Source: Neodontobutis hainanensis (lineage: Eukaryota > Chordata > Actinopteri > Gobiiformes > Odontobutidae). Taken from it: a stretch of DNA of 64,000 nucleotides. Made by a program: the position numbers and the translations under genes. The notes below the pieces were generated by a model that did no database searches, was not told where the DNA came from, and saw nothing but the letters and a program-made list of their open reading frames with translations. This document shows, in pieces, positions 11,801-23,510 of the stretch (its first letter is position 1; each line of letters starts with the position of its first letter). The stretch covers positions 7,767,001 to 7,831,000 of the forward strand of contig JALDNG010000006.1 in the NCBI GenBank assembly GCA_024349245.1, given 5' to 3'.

Positions 11801-14800
11801 ATTCAGTGTACAGTTAGCTGTTAAAGAGCCATTTCTCTGCTCCTCAGAAGGCCGCAAGAGATTACTCATTGCAACAATTAACACAGGTGTTCTAATGATT
11901 TACACATACTCCATCTTTTAATCTCCACATAACACTCCACTCTTATGAGACAAAATCTTAATTACAATGTAGATGCCTCGCTCACATTACAGTCATGCAT
12001 AAGGACATACTATCTACAGCCAGACAAAGGGTAAATCAGCCCAAAAACAAGATCTCCTTTCTGCTTATTTCAATATTTCATTGAGTGTTATACATCAATG
12101 AACTGTTTCAGAGTGTCATCGAGCAGAAGCTAAGCCTTTTAAATTCAAGGCCTGCAAGTGTACGCCTTTATCCAACGTGCCCTGAATACATGTGGCACAT
12201 GAACACTTTCTAACAAAACCAAACTGATACGACAGAAAGTTCAGCTTTTTAAATACTGGGAAATAAATGCTTGTGTTTTCATGTTTTGGTTTGTATTGAG
12301 AATTTCCAACACAGTTTATAAAACATATAGTTTAATAGACCACAATGTAATTGTTTATTTAGGAACTATTTTTTTTTTTTTTTTTTTTTTATAAAAAGAT
12401 ACAAACATTGTTTGAAACAAACTGAAAAACAATTTTTACTTAATAATAAAGACATAAATAACAGCATATAAATATATATTTTTAGCTGTGGGCAACATTG
12501 GTGTTGTAATTAATTTTTAGGGCTTCCCGGATAAAAAGAGTTATTATTCACTTCTGTTCTATACAAGAATATACACTGTACTTACATAACTTTCTTCCAG
12601 CAGTGTTGCAGCAGAAGAATGAGGTGAAAGTACTGCACATGCTCTGTGGAGATGCCAGAGAGAAAACACAGCTGGGATAAATGAAGGCCTAACTGGAGGC
12701 TGACTGTTATTCCTTATTGACTAAATCAGTTGCCCCTCTGTGCTTTCTGCCGTGCATTGACACTTACTGCCACCATACAATATCATTTTGTCTTTATTGT
12801 GAGACATAAATTATATTTTTTCTTCAAAATTGACAATTTAATCAATCCTCAAAGAGGACTCTAGAAACCCATCTGTACAAAGCATTAAATTCAGCAACAG
12901 TTGCCTTGAAGAGGGTGCTGCAGGGCATGAAAAGCACCAGGCCAGTGAGGCCCTGACTAAAAGCAGTACTTATAATACAGGCCAAACATTTAATATGGCT
13001 TAGGGGGTTAAGAATCTCTGTTAAGTAAAATCTTCCAGGCACAGTCAAATCGCTCTTTCTCCTTATACAGCTAATTTGACAGTTCCCAAATCCCTCCACC
13101 CTCTGATCAATTTTACCTCTTCTAATCCCCCTTTCCCCCTCCACCTGTTAGTCTGGGCCTGCATGTATGCCTCCCTCGCTCCTGAGAGCATATGGAGCAG
13201 AGACTGACCCGGAGTCGTTGAGAGTGGAGACAGATGCAGCCTCTGTTCAGCCCCTCCCAATCCCCCGCCACCACCAGCAGCCTGGTCTCACCCGCCATGG
13301 CCCGGCCCATCCCTCCTATCCACCTGTTTGGGTCACAGACCAGGGGGATGAGTGGCTGTGCGCGTGGCACACCAGCGGCTTGGCCAGTGCTTTGTTACCC
13401 CTGCACAAGACAAAGGGGTATTTAGGGCCTGCACAATGCCATGAGGCTGGCAGGCCTGAGGACGCAGGACCTGATCACGTGCCCGCTTAATGTGAGTGAG
13501 CGTTAGGGGGCATCTGTTGTGTGTCCAACCTGAGGTGTTATGCCAAATGAGACAGGAGACAAAGAATATGATGTGTGTTTGTGTGAGAGGGATGGTGGTG
13601 GTGGTGGGGGTGGAGCATCTAAAAACAATTGCACCTTTTATAGTCAAATGAGGTCTACAGTTGATTTTATTGAGGTCTACAAAACCACAATCCACTTATA
13701 AAAAAAATATTAGATGTATGTAACTTAATTTACACATAAAATATCACTTTCCTAAACTCATTCAAAACTTATACAATAAATTATAAAACATCAAGGAGCT
13801 CCAAGCCTGTTCTCAGATGTCCTGGAAGGTTTTGTTCCTTGATAGTACTATTGTCCAAATGTCCAGCAATTGGCAAAATACTACATTTCTTAAGTGACTT
13901 GGTGGTGACACCCTTCCTTCTTCATTTCGGTGCCCAGGTCAATGCCAGGGACTGAATTTAAACAAGGAATGATGAGCTGCTCTTGTCACCCTCAGCTCCC
14001 CAGTGTCTGTGCTGCTGTGTGATTTATGAACCCCAGTGATGAGCAATGCACTGACACAGCAGGGGGCACTGGGGTCAGGTCAGCAAGATTACCAAGGTCA
14101 GGTCAATTCTGTCCAGTCCCTCCAACCTTGAGGTCAGAGAGTCAATAAAACAATAAGGCACACAATTCAAACTATTAGAGACTATTGCCATCTTCAAACT
14201 TAAAAACTTCCAAATAGTCTGAAAACCAAACACTCGTAATAATACTTTTGTTTCACTAATATTGTAAATAGCTACGATATTTAAATCTATTTTTACTCTT
14301 CATTCAATTTGTGAACACTTACTTTTAGCACATTTAATAATACTTAGTGAAAATCAAATATGTTGAAGCCAGCTAAACATGTACACTATTAAAAGTGATG
14401 TTTCTGTCATTGTGTCAACTCACTAATATTCATGTATTCATGTTATTTGTTTTTGTTTAGTCTAGCCATTGTTACATCATTCTGGCACAGGAGGGTTTTT
14501 GGGTCTATTGTGGCTTACTACAGCGTGTCATGCTTTGTCGACTTTGTCGCACGGTTACACATGGCTTGTATTGCCCTGACCTACAACACCCCCTCTTGTT
14601 TGTCAGCGGTTGTTTGGCCTACTTTCATAAAGACAAACATGATCATTTGTGTTATTTTGCATTTCCATTAAAATTGAATAAACAATTAGCATTTTTTTTT
14701 GAGGGTTGAAGAATTGCTTGATAGATAAATATAACTTATACTATTACTTATACAATTAACAGACAATAATAATTACTATGTAGGGTAACACAAGATGCTT

Positions 14801-17800
14801 ACTATTAAGATAAAAATAACTGTGGACCTTCTGGACACTAACCAGAGCTGCTCCCCTCCCTCTTCTCTCTCGGTGGACAGGAGGATGCTACAGTTGGTTA
14901 ACGAGTGTGCTCCATGCCTCTTAAAAAGTCCTTAATTAGTGGCACACGGACACAGACCAGGAGGGGCACAACGAGGGGGGAGGAGAGGAGTTGAGTCAAT
15001 GCTCCAGCCGTGTGGACTACAAAATATGTCAATGAAAAACAGCCCCCGACATGTTCTCAATTCTCAGTGCGCAAATGTGAAAAATCAATTGTTTTGGCAA
15101 TAGGAACTTGATCAAACAAAACTGATTAGGTCTTTGAAAAGAGTGTGACATGGATAGCCCTCTACAGCTAGGCGACAGACTGTAGCAAACACATGTGATT
15201 GAAAAGCTTTAAATAGGTGTCAAACAACCCGGGACATAATGTTTGACTTAAATTATCAGCAGTCCCACAGGAGGCTTCACAGGCTGCTCCCCAGAGCTGT
15301 AGGTGTGTGTGGAATACAAACAGCGGACTCACCGGTGACCAGTGGGTCAGTGTTGGAAGAGAAGCGGATGCCGCTTGCTCCTATGGGACTTGGTGACATT
15401 CCTACAGCTGCTTTTCTAATTTGCAGGACATAGCCACATCCCACCCCTTTAAAAAAAAAAAAAAAACAGGGCACTTGCAGACGACACTTGGTCCTTTGCG
15501 TGTGTGTGTTTGTGGGGCACGTGGGGTGGGGGCGGTTGTAGTCCCAGATGGGTTAATAGGGAGTTGAGCTTTAGGATTACAATGCAACAGTGTATCTTTG
15601 GCTTAAGCTCACTCCATTTACAGTGTAGAGCAGGGCCTGAACAGTCATCGTTTTACTGTTAAGAATTTAATTGTGGTAACACATTAATGAAGAAAATATA
15701 TATTTGAGGGCCTGATAAAAACAAAACCTTAATTACCAGCCCCTCACTCCATGGGGGCAACTATTCTGTCAAAACACATGTCTGCCCCTCCCTACCCAGC
15801 TGCTGGCCGTCACAGGTCCGACCCAAGCCCCGCCAGCCCACCACAGATTGAAATGTTAATGGCAGGGATGACAGCTTCACAAATTAAATTCTCCAGGTTA
15901 ATTAATCCCTGCTGTTCCCTCACCACTAGGGCTTGGGCGTCAGGAGGCCAGGCAACAGCAAGCCCCATGTTCAACCCAAAAAAAAAAAAAAAAAAAAAAG
16001 TTTATAAATAAAACAGTTGTCCCAGAATGTTATGTCTGAACCCAGGGCTAAAAATAATAATAAAAAAAGTATATACAACTATTAGGGCCACAGCTTACAG
16101 ACCTCTCTGACTTTAAGATTTAGCTCCAACTTGTCACACTATAAAACCAACCCTTTTGTATTACACTCTACAGATGCAGATATTTAATAATGCAGGGAAA
16201 GGGAAGCGAGGTTTTTGTGTGTACTTTTTAAACGTAGGGGCGTATTACACTGTGGGCATGCTGCGTCACAGCCACCCTGCGCCTGCGTTGCTGCTTCGCT
16301 CAGAGGTGTAATGCCTGATTAGGGGATTACAGGAAAGTGCTTCTTTGCAGTTCTGTGAGAAACAATTATTAACATGTTGGTGTCTCTAATCCTGGATAAA
16401 CACAGCTTTTCAAGAACAACAGTGAGTCTTTCTTCCCCCCCTTTAAAAAATAAATAAAAATCCAGTGTTTAAACTCCATAGTCACTTGAACTCCAGAGCC
16501 TGAGTAATACCAGAGGAGGAGACAGGCCCGTCATGTGGAACACGCTGTCATTTCAGAGGTTGTGCTCCTAGAAGTCGTAGCCGGCCAGCAGGCCTTCACA
16601 TTGGAGGAGAGATCCAAACTGAGCTCAGGGAGAGAAAAGCATTGTACTGAGCACTGCTTATTGAAAGGGCATTAGACTGAAACATGTTCACAGCCTATAA
16701 TCTTTTATTTGTTTGCACTCTTGTCTCGTGTAATCTGCTTTCTAGTAATGCAGACTATTCTCTGAGCAATGCTAGAAAATAATTGTGGATAAACAGATAC
16801 AGGTAAGGGATTACTTGCATGTTGGTGCTGGAAACTAGTGACTGTCCTGGCTCAACATAAATATGGTTCAGACTAGACCAGTTAATTCATTTGTAGATGA
16901 ACAGAAACATGAACTGAAGCACACTGAACATGTTACATCTGTTTGGTGTCAACTGTGTGTTACAAATGTCAAGCAGCAAGCAATCAACACTGTTGATGCC
17001 TGAGACCAACGTACACTCACCTCATACTCACACCGTTTATCATTTCAGTGTTGCCTGTGGCTTTGAAAAAGAGCACATCAAAACAACCTGTAAGTTTCAT
17101 TTCCGATACCCCTGAACATGCTGACTAGTCATAATGTCCACTAGCTGGCACTTTGAAGAGTAGCTCATCTCAGTCATCTTTCCCGCTGCCCACTTTCTGG
17201 GGTTTCTCCTGAAGAGAGACCACCAAACACTCACTGAAATGCCTACAAACGTGCCCTATTTAACTACTTGCAATAAAGAATAACATCCCAAAAATATCAC
17301 CTAAACTTATAAACTAATAATGTGTTTGTGCTTGGCATTTGACCTTTGACCTCAGCTTTGACCAAAGAAGTTGTCACAACTTCAATGGCCTGGTCTCCAC
17401 TGAAGATGGCTCGGCCTGATACTGGTGCTGATGAGGCTGGTGCTAGTGTGCCGTGTTGGAGATGTTTTGTGCCCATCTGGCGGGCCAGGGTTTAGCCCTA
17501 ATCCCAGAGCCCCTCGGCAGGGGAGCCACAGACTGTTGATCACATCCCCCCTGCTGCTCCACAAAAGTCCACTGATGCACAATCACAGACTTCCTTGAGT
17601 CAAGAAAACAAGTCCACATCACATAAACTGTAACACATAGAAGGATATACAAGTAAACTAATCTACACAATCTTAGATGTCTATAAAGTTTAGATTATAA
17701 ATTATTATACATTTCTGTGGTAAAAAAAAACCAAAAACAGTAAAAGAACCATGCCAGCTGATATAATTAAGGCACATATCTAGCAAAAAGTGTTATCTAT

Positions 17801-18619
17801 TCTTTCCTAAAGAGTTTCTTCCTTACCAGTTCCATTATCAATGTCACCCAGGACAATGGGACATTGTTCATTTCAAGCTCTGAAACAAGGCCTAATGTTG
17901 TGCCACAATCTTTTCTATGTCAATAATTGGTGAATATACAGGCATAAGTGCACAAATATAAGCCACTTTGATCGGCAAGATGGTAATGACCCACCCAACA
18001 GAAGCATGTCCATGCACACGCAGAGGGCACAAAGACATGTTTTTTGAGGCAATATGGAAAAACATATTTATCACAGATATGCACACAAGTAGGGGCCGAG
18101 CAAATATACATGTACATAATTACAAAAACATAGACAGATAGGCAAACACACAAAGACACCCAAAAGCAGTCAGCAAGCCGTACACACCACACACCTAACC
18201 ACTGATAATCCTCTAGACACAGGAACACACACACAGAGCATCATTATGTTTATCACTGTGAACCAGCCCACCGACACCCATCACTCTAATTCCATTTGTC
18301 TGTTTAGATTCGTTTTGCTTTAATCCCCCCCTTGTTTGTGCACATCTGCAAGCACTGCAATAGTGTAGACAGACTGAGACCCAGGACGACAGACGGAAAC
18401 AGAGCTCACAGGGTGCTCTCTGCCTCCTGACATCACGTCCCTGTAGCTGGAGCAGAAGGGCCAGACAGCCATATCTCCTTGCCCAGGGAGCAGCTCCCTG
18501 TCCCAGCAATGAAGCTGCAGCCAGGCCCGCAGGCCCTTGTAATCACTGCAAACAGTCAAACATCCAGTCACACAGCTTCTTACACCAACACAACATTACA
18601 GGCTTTTTACACAGTATTA

Positions 18620-18800
18620 CACCACATCTTATTATCCCATTCAAGTCCCTCTATTAGCTCAATTGGATGGTGGGATTTTCATTTGTAAATTGGAGGATTT
18701 TAGATTAGCTTGTCTGTCAGCAATGAAATGCCCCCTGAGACTGTGAATTATGTGACCAATCACATATGAATCAATGCTTACGCATGCCTTAGTGGATGAA
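18620..18800. promoter_or_regulatory. Candidate non-coding regulatory block
   Basis: The block lacks coding potential and repeats and has homeodomain-like cores (ATTAGCTCAATT, TAGATTAGC) and a CCAAT core near 18758. It is offered only as a place to test for conservation. Confidence 0.25.
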
Positions 18801-19129
18801 TGGATGGTGTCAGCGAGAGGAAATGAACAACTTCAACCTGGATTATGTGTAATATAATATAAAAACTAGAGACTGAAGGTTTATCAGAAGAGATATCATA
18901 GCTGTTTGGTCACAGATTAGGTACATCAGTCTTTAACTCTTCACAGAAAACCATTCAAGCCATATAAATGAGGAATGTCTTAACAATGAGTGAATGAGAA
19001 CGTTTCCCAATAGCTGACAAAAAGCAGCTGTTCACTTTTATAAAGCAAATAATATGAGGGTCTAATAAAGAAATATTAAAGAGATAAATATTAGCGGCTA
19101 TACACACCTAGCAGCAACATTATGCAGAA

Positions 19130-19640
19130 CTGAAGCTGGTTGGTTGAAAGGAGGCAAATGAATTACCCCTCTCCCTCCCCAGGCCCTCCGTTCAGACACG
19201 GAGTAAGGAGAGGGAGAGAAGGCCCCCCGAGCTAGTCGAGAGACCCAGCAAATTATGAAAATGCCTCTCTGTGTCCTAAATGGAGGCCGAGCTCTTTAAT
19301 GTGGCACAAAATTAGAACCTGGAGGAGGAAGTGTGGCCCGCTTGATTGGCGAAACCCCTCCTGGCCCACTACCCCCTTTACCCCCCTACTTCTCAAAGCA
19401 CACTAGAGATATTATCCTATGCCTTGTGGCGTTCTCTTGTATTGGTGAAACTGTAGCACCCCAGATAGAGCCCAGGGGCGTCCATAAAGGTACCTAATTT
19501 GTCAGTTTACTCCTCAATTATTTAAATAGATCTAAGAAGAGAGCGGAGAATAGGGCTTTTTCTGCCTCTTCACAGTCAAAGCGAAGAGAGACCTTTCTCC
19601 ACGGTAGCCATTTTCAATTACGCTCTGCACTGCCGTCTTT
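19130..19640. promoter_or_regulatory. Candidate non-coding regulatory block
   Basis: About 500 bases of mixed composition with no simple repeat and no coding frame, standing out from the AT-rich flanks. It contains GCAAATTATGAAAATGCC, TCTTTAATG and CTCAATTATTTAAAT, which resemble POU/homeodomain and SOX-like sites. The role is inferred from texture and position between otx2 and tmem260. Confidence 0.25.
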
Positions 19641-20460
19641 GATATACAGAAGTGCCGTAGTGGAAAGGGGCTGTATCAAATAAACAAATGTGTGTACACA
19701 AGATAACAACAAGAACTTGGGGATAATATTCAGGATGCTCTAAAGAACTCAAGAGTAATTTTACAAGCAAACTTTATGAACATCTGTGTACACGATTTGC
19801 AAAGACACACCAATATATTCTGTAAATCAGCCAAATACATATATGTCCTAACAGATCAAACAGGTACCACAGGTGACCTTTTATTCTTTACATATTACAG
19901 GTGGAATGTAAAGGAATGTCAAGGACCTTCTCAGCCGAAATACTTTCATCTTTGTTGGTTTCAAAAAGCTCTACATCTGCAACAGTGCCAAAACTGGCTC
20001 CAGTGGCAAAACAATAGTCTGGATGTGCCTACACAAGACGTGAGCGACAAGACAATAGCATAGACCTTAAACACAGGACAAGAAAAAAAAACAATAACAA
20101 TGCAATATCACATTGTTCGCTTTAGCCCAGTCAACACAAAGTGACACAAATACAAACATGAACACAATGGAAAGTGCAACAAACATCTCTGCAAATACAC
20201 TCAGTAAGGCTCTAAACATACCCTACCTGCATAACAATGGAAACCACACCAAGAAACACAGACATCAAGTGTGGCAGCAAACAAAAACCTCAGACAAGTC
20301 ATTCAAGAAATCAACACTAATGGGACTAATACAGAATACACACCGGATGAAAATTTACTGAATGTACAAAAGAGAGAAACTTCAACTTAGGAGTATGTAT
20401 GAATAATGCAAATAATGAGAGAGAAAAATATGAGCGGGGTTCAGAGGCAGGCATTCAATC

Positions 20461-20942
20461 TAGCGCTGCACAATATATCGCAAATGTACTGTTATTGTGA
20501 ATTGCAATATTATGTAGTGCAAAAATGACTTGTATCACAATAACACTATATCTATACTATACAATAAAAGTATATATTTTATAGACTTTTTTCCATCCAA
20601 ATTGTTTCTAATAAAGATTCAAATCAAACTGTGGTGCGTCTGAATGAAGAAGTCCTGGTTTGGACCTGGTATATTCCTATGTTTATTCCTAGTTTAGGCC
20701 TGGTGTAGTCCTAGTTTAGACCTTGTGTAGACCAGTTTAATACTGGTTTAGTTCTAGTTTAGACCTGGATTAGTCCTAGAATAATCTTTGATTCTGATTT
20801 GGCTCCTGCTTTGAGTGGTCCAGAATGTTACACGTCTTTTTTTTCCATAAACAAGCATTTAAATATTTCAGGTAATCTTGTTATCACAATATTTAATATA
20901 GTTATCGTATATATCGCACATTATTTCAATATAGTACATCCC
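20461..20942. mobile_element. MITE-like element with internal ~22-bp degenerate tandem repeat
   Basis: The left end GCGCTGCACAATATAT and the reverse complement of the right end (GGGATGTACTATATTG) are imperfect inverted repeats. The GGGCTGCACAATAT-type terminus is familiar from abundant hAT-like non-autonomous elements of fish. The centre (about 20650-20800) is a degenerate array built on TAGTCCTAGTTTAGACCTGG. No transposase frame is present. Exact edges and target duplication are uncertain. Confidence 0.45.
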
Positions 20943-23153
20943 AAATTAAAACCATCACAAAGACACCCCCATAAACATCTTGGAAACAGGTTTCTCATGC
21001 TTAGTAGAGGTCTGAGCAGGAAAACTTTTTCAGAGTGCAAGATTGGTAATTCTGTGGCCAGCTCAGTATATCATGTCTGTAACACTCTCTATTCTCTTCA
21101 CAAACCCTAACCAACACATCCCAATGTCCCACCTCCCATCCACCCCAAGCCTCCATCCAGCCAGAGAGAGCAGAGGAGATAGGCCCAGTTGCTAAAGCTG
21201 TCTTTTCAGCCCCTGCTCCCACTCGGTCTATCTGAGATACACAGCAAGCGGAGGTGTCGTTTTCAGCTGGCATTTCGGACAGTATCTACTTATAGACGGG
21301 AGAAAAAGAGAAAAGAAAAACAGAAGGGGTATTATCAGGGAGGGATGAGAGCAGCAAAGGCATTTTGTCTTTTTATTCCCCTCCTAAGCCCTGGGCTTTG
21401 CTCCCAATCCGATTGGTCGATACGGCCAGGGATGTAAATGAAATGCAAAGAGGAATAAGGCTGGCTTCCCATCTCTAGTGTTTGCCCCTCTTTCTGTATT
21501 TCACTCTTGTCTTGCTCTCTGGCTGTTTATGGTGTTGTTTCTGATTCCCATTCATAGACTTGCTGCTCTTCGTGTTTCGGTCTCACCCTCACTCTGCCTT
21601 GTCCTCCCCCACCCGCTCCTCGTGCTCCATCGCTTGTCTCTCCTTGGCTGGGCTCACAACTCTTATCTCCTCAGACGCCCCACATTCCGGTGTTGCTGTG
21701 GCTCCCTGCCTGCACCCCTGGTCACGGCAATTCCACGGGTTCCCACAATCCTCGGCAGCTTGCTGATTTAGGGTGGGCAACCGACTCTTGCAGACAGGAA
21801 AGAGGAGAGGAACGGAGGGGTGAGGGAGAGGCAGGGTGTGTAGGGATGAGACCAATGACACAGAAATGACAATAGAGAAACAGAAAAACAATAAACAAAC
21901 AATTTAAAATAACAACTTAAAGAAATAAAATGACAACATAAACTTGTACCACAACACAAAACACAAAACAACAAATATTTAAAACTTCTTATATACATTA
22001 TATTTAAAAATAAACCTTTGTAGGTCAGAAACATGGCTCATGTGTAAAAAAAATAGAACATTTCTGTGTTGGAAGAATACTGCTTTCCATCTGTGAAACA
22101 GCAGTGTGAATTTTATCATACAGGCAGGGGACAGCCACTAAAAGGCTAACAGAGATTCTCAAGTATGTTGTGGCTGTTCTTTGCTCTTTAATAAATCCAT
22201 CAGCCTTTACCAAAATATGTGTAACCCTCCAGAATTCTGAAAATACCATCATTAAAGAAGTAAGAAGGGTATGTGACAAATGTAATGTCTGTCAGAAACC
22301 AAGTCCAGTTCAGAGTCTGACAGTGTGTTTTCATGTCGAGGACGTTTGAGCAACCGTAAAGCTGAATGGGCAAGTCTTTTAGTATTCATGTCAATATTTA
22401 TGGGCAGTTTTATTACAGCATCAGCATCACATACACAAACAAAAATGACACATACACAGCACTGTAAACACTCAAACTCACCTCTAAAAGGGTCCCTGGC
22501 ATTGAGACATTTCACATTTAAATCCACAGGGGATTACAACTGACCCATCAGGAAGGAAGAGGAAAAAACTCATCAAATCCATCAGTTGAAAACATTAAAA
22601 GGACTATATAAGAAGGATGGCTGATGGCTGGATAAAGGGTTGAGTGGGCATCATTGCTGATGCTGAGTGAGGACTATGTGGCACAGCACAAGTCCGTCCT
22701 AGATTAAACAGCAAATCTAATCCCCCGTTTCTGCCCTCAAATTGGGTCTCCCTCAGTCTGGACATCCTATGTGAGAAAAAAAAAACACCAACAGTGGCAG
22801 AAAAGAATCAGGACATTAAAAGCTGTGAGAAGGAGAATAATGAGATCTAATAATAAGTAATTAAAAGTGTGACTTCGAGGGGAACAGCTTGATTTGGGTC
22901 AGTTGAGGCTTCGTAAAGTCAAGTGCTGTTCTTGGCCGAGTGTAAACATTAATCCTACAGTACAAGCCAAACATATCTGCTCCATCTGTAGTGCAGCGTT
23001 ATGTTTATACAGTAGAAGATAGACTCCAGTATCTTTACCTTATCAAAAATTGTTTTTAAAATTCCCTGAAAAAAGGCACTTGGGGAATATCCATAGTTTC
23101 TTGTCTTTTGGCTAAGATCACTGTCTTGAGGACATGTAGGTCTCTGTATCTCG

Positions 23154-23418
23154 TCATGGAGTTTGCCTTTGGCTCTGGTCAAGTCTGTCTTTCTCTTGGA
23201 GCATGTGAGTAATAGCAGTGCGTATGGCAGGGGCCTGGGGATCAGTGGGTTCCTTCTGTAGGTAAAGGCGGAAGTGTCGGACGCTGCAGGTCAGCAGGCT
23301 GTGTGGATTGTAGCCCCGATGACCCAAGCGGAGCAACCTCTCACAGGCAAGTGCCAAGTTCTTGTCCCAGTTTGGAGGGTATTCTGAGTAGGTCTCCACA
23401 ATGTCCTTATACAGCTGC

Positions 23419-23510
<92 letters not shown>

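Larger units (their letters stand above)
9200..23150. other. Long gene-free interval between otx2 and tmem260
   Basis: No exon of a recognisable protein was found over about 14 kb. Contents seen are poly-T/A runs (9361-9388, 11223-11240, 12369-12390, 15450-15467, 15979-15999), a MITE-like element at 20461-20942, and repeat-poor blocks at about 15730-15960, 18620-18800 and 19130-19640 that could be regulatory. The otx2 and tmem260 genes converge on this interval. The 3' end of tmem260 lies somewhere left of 23154, but I could not choose a convincing polyadenylation signal. Confidence 0.6.
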
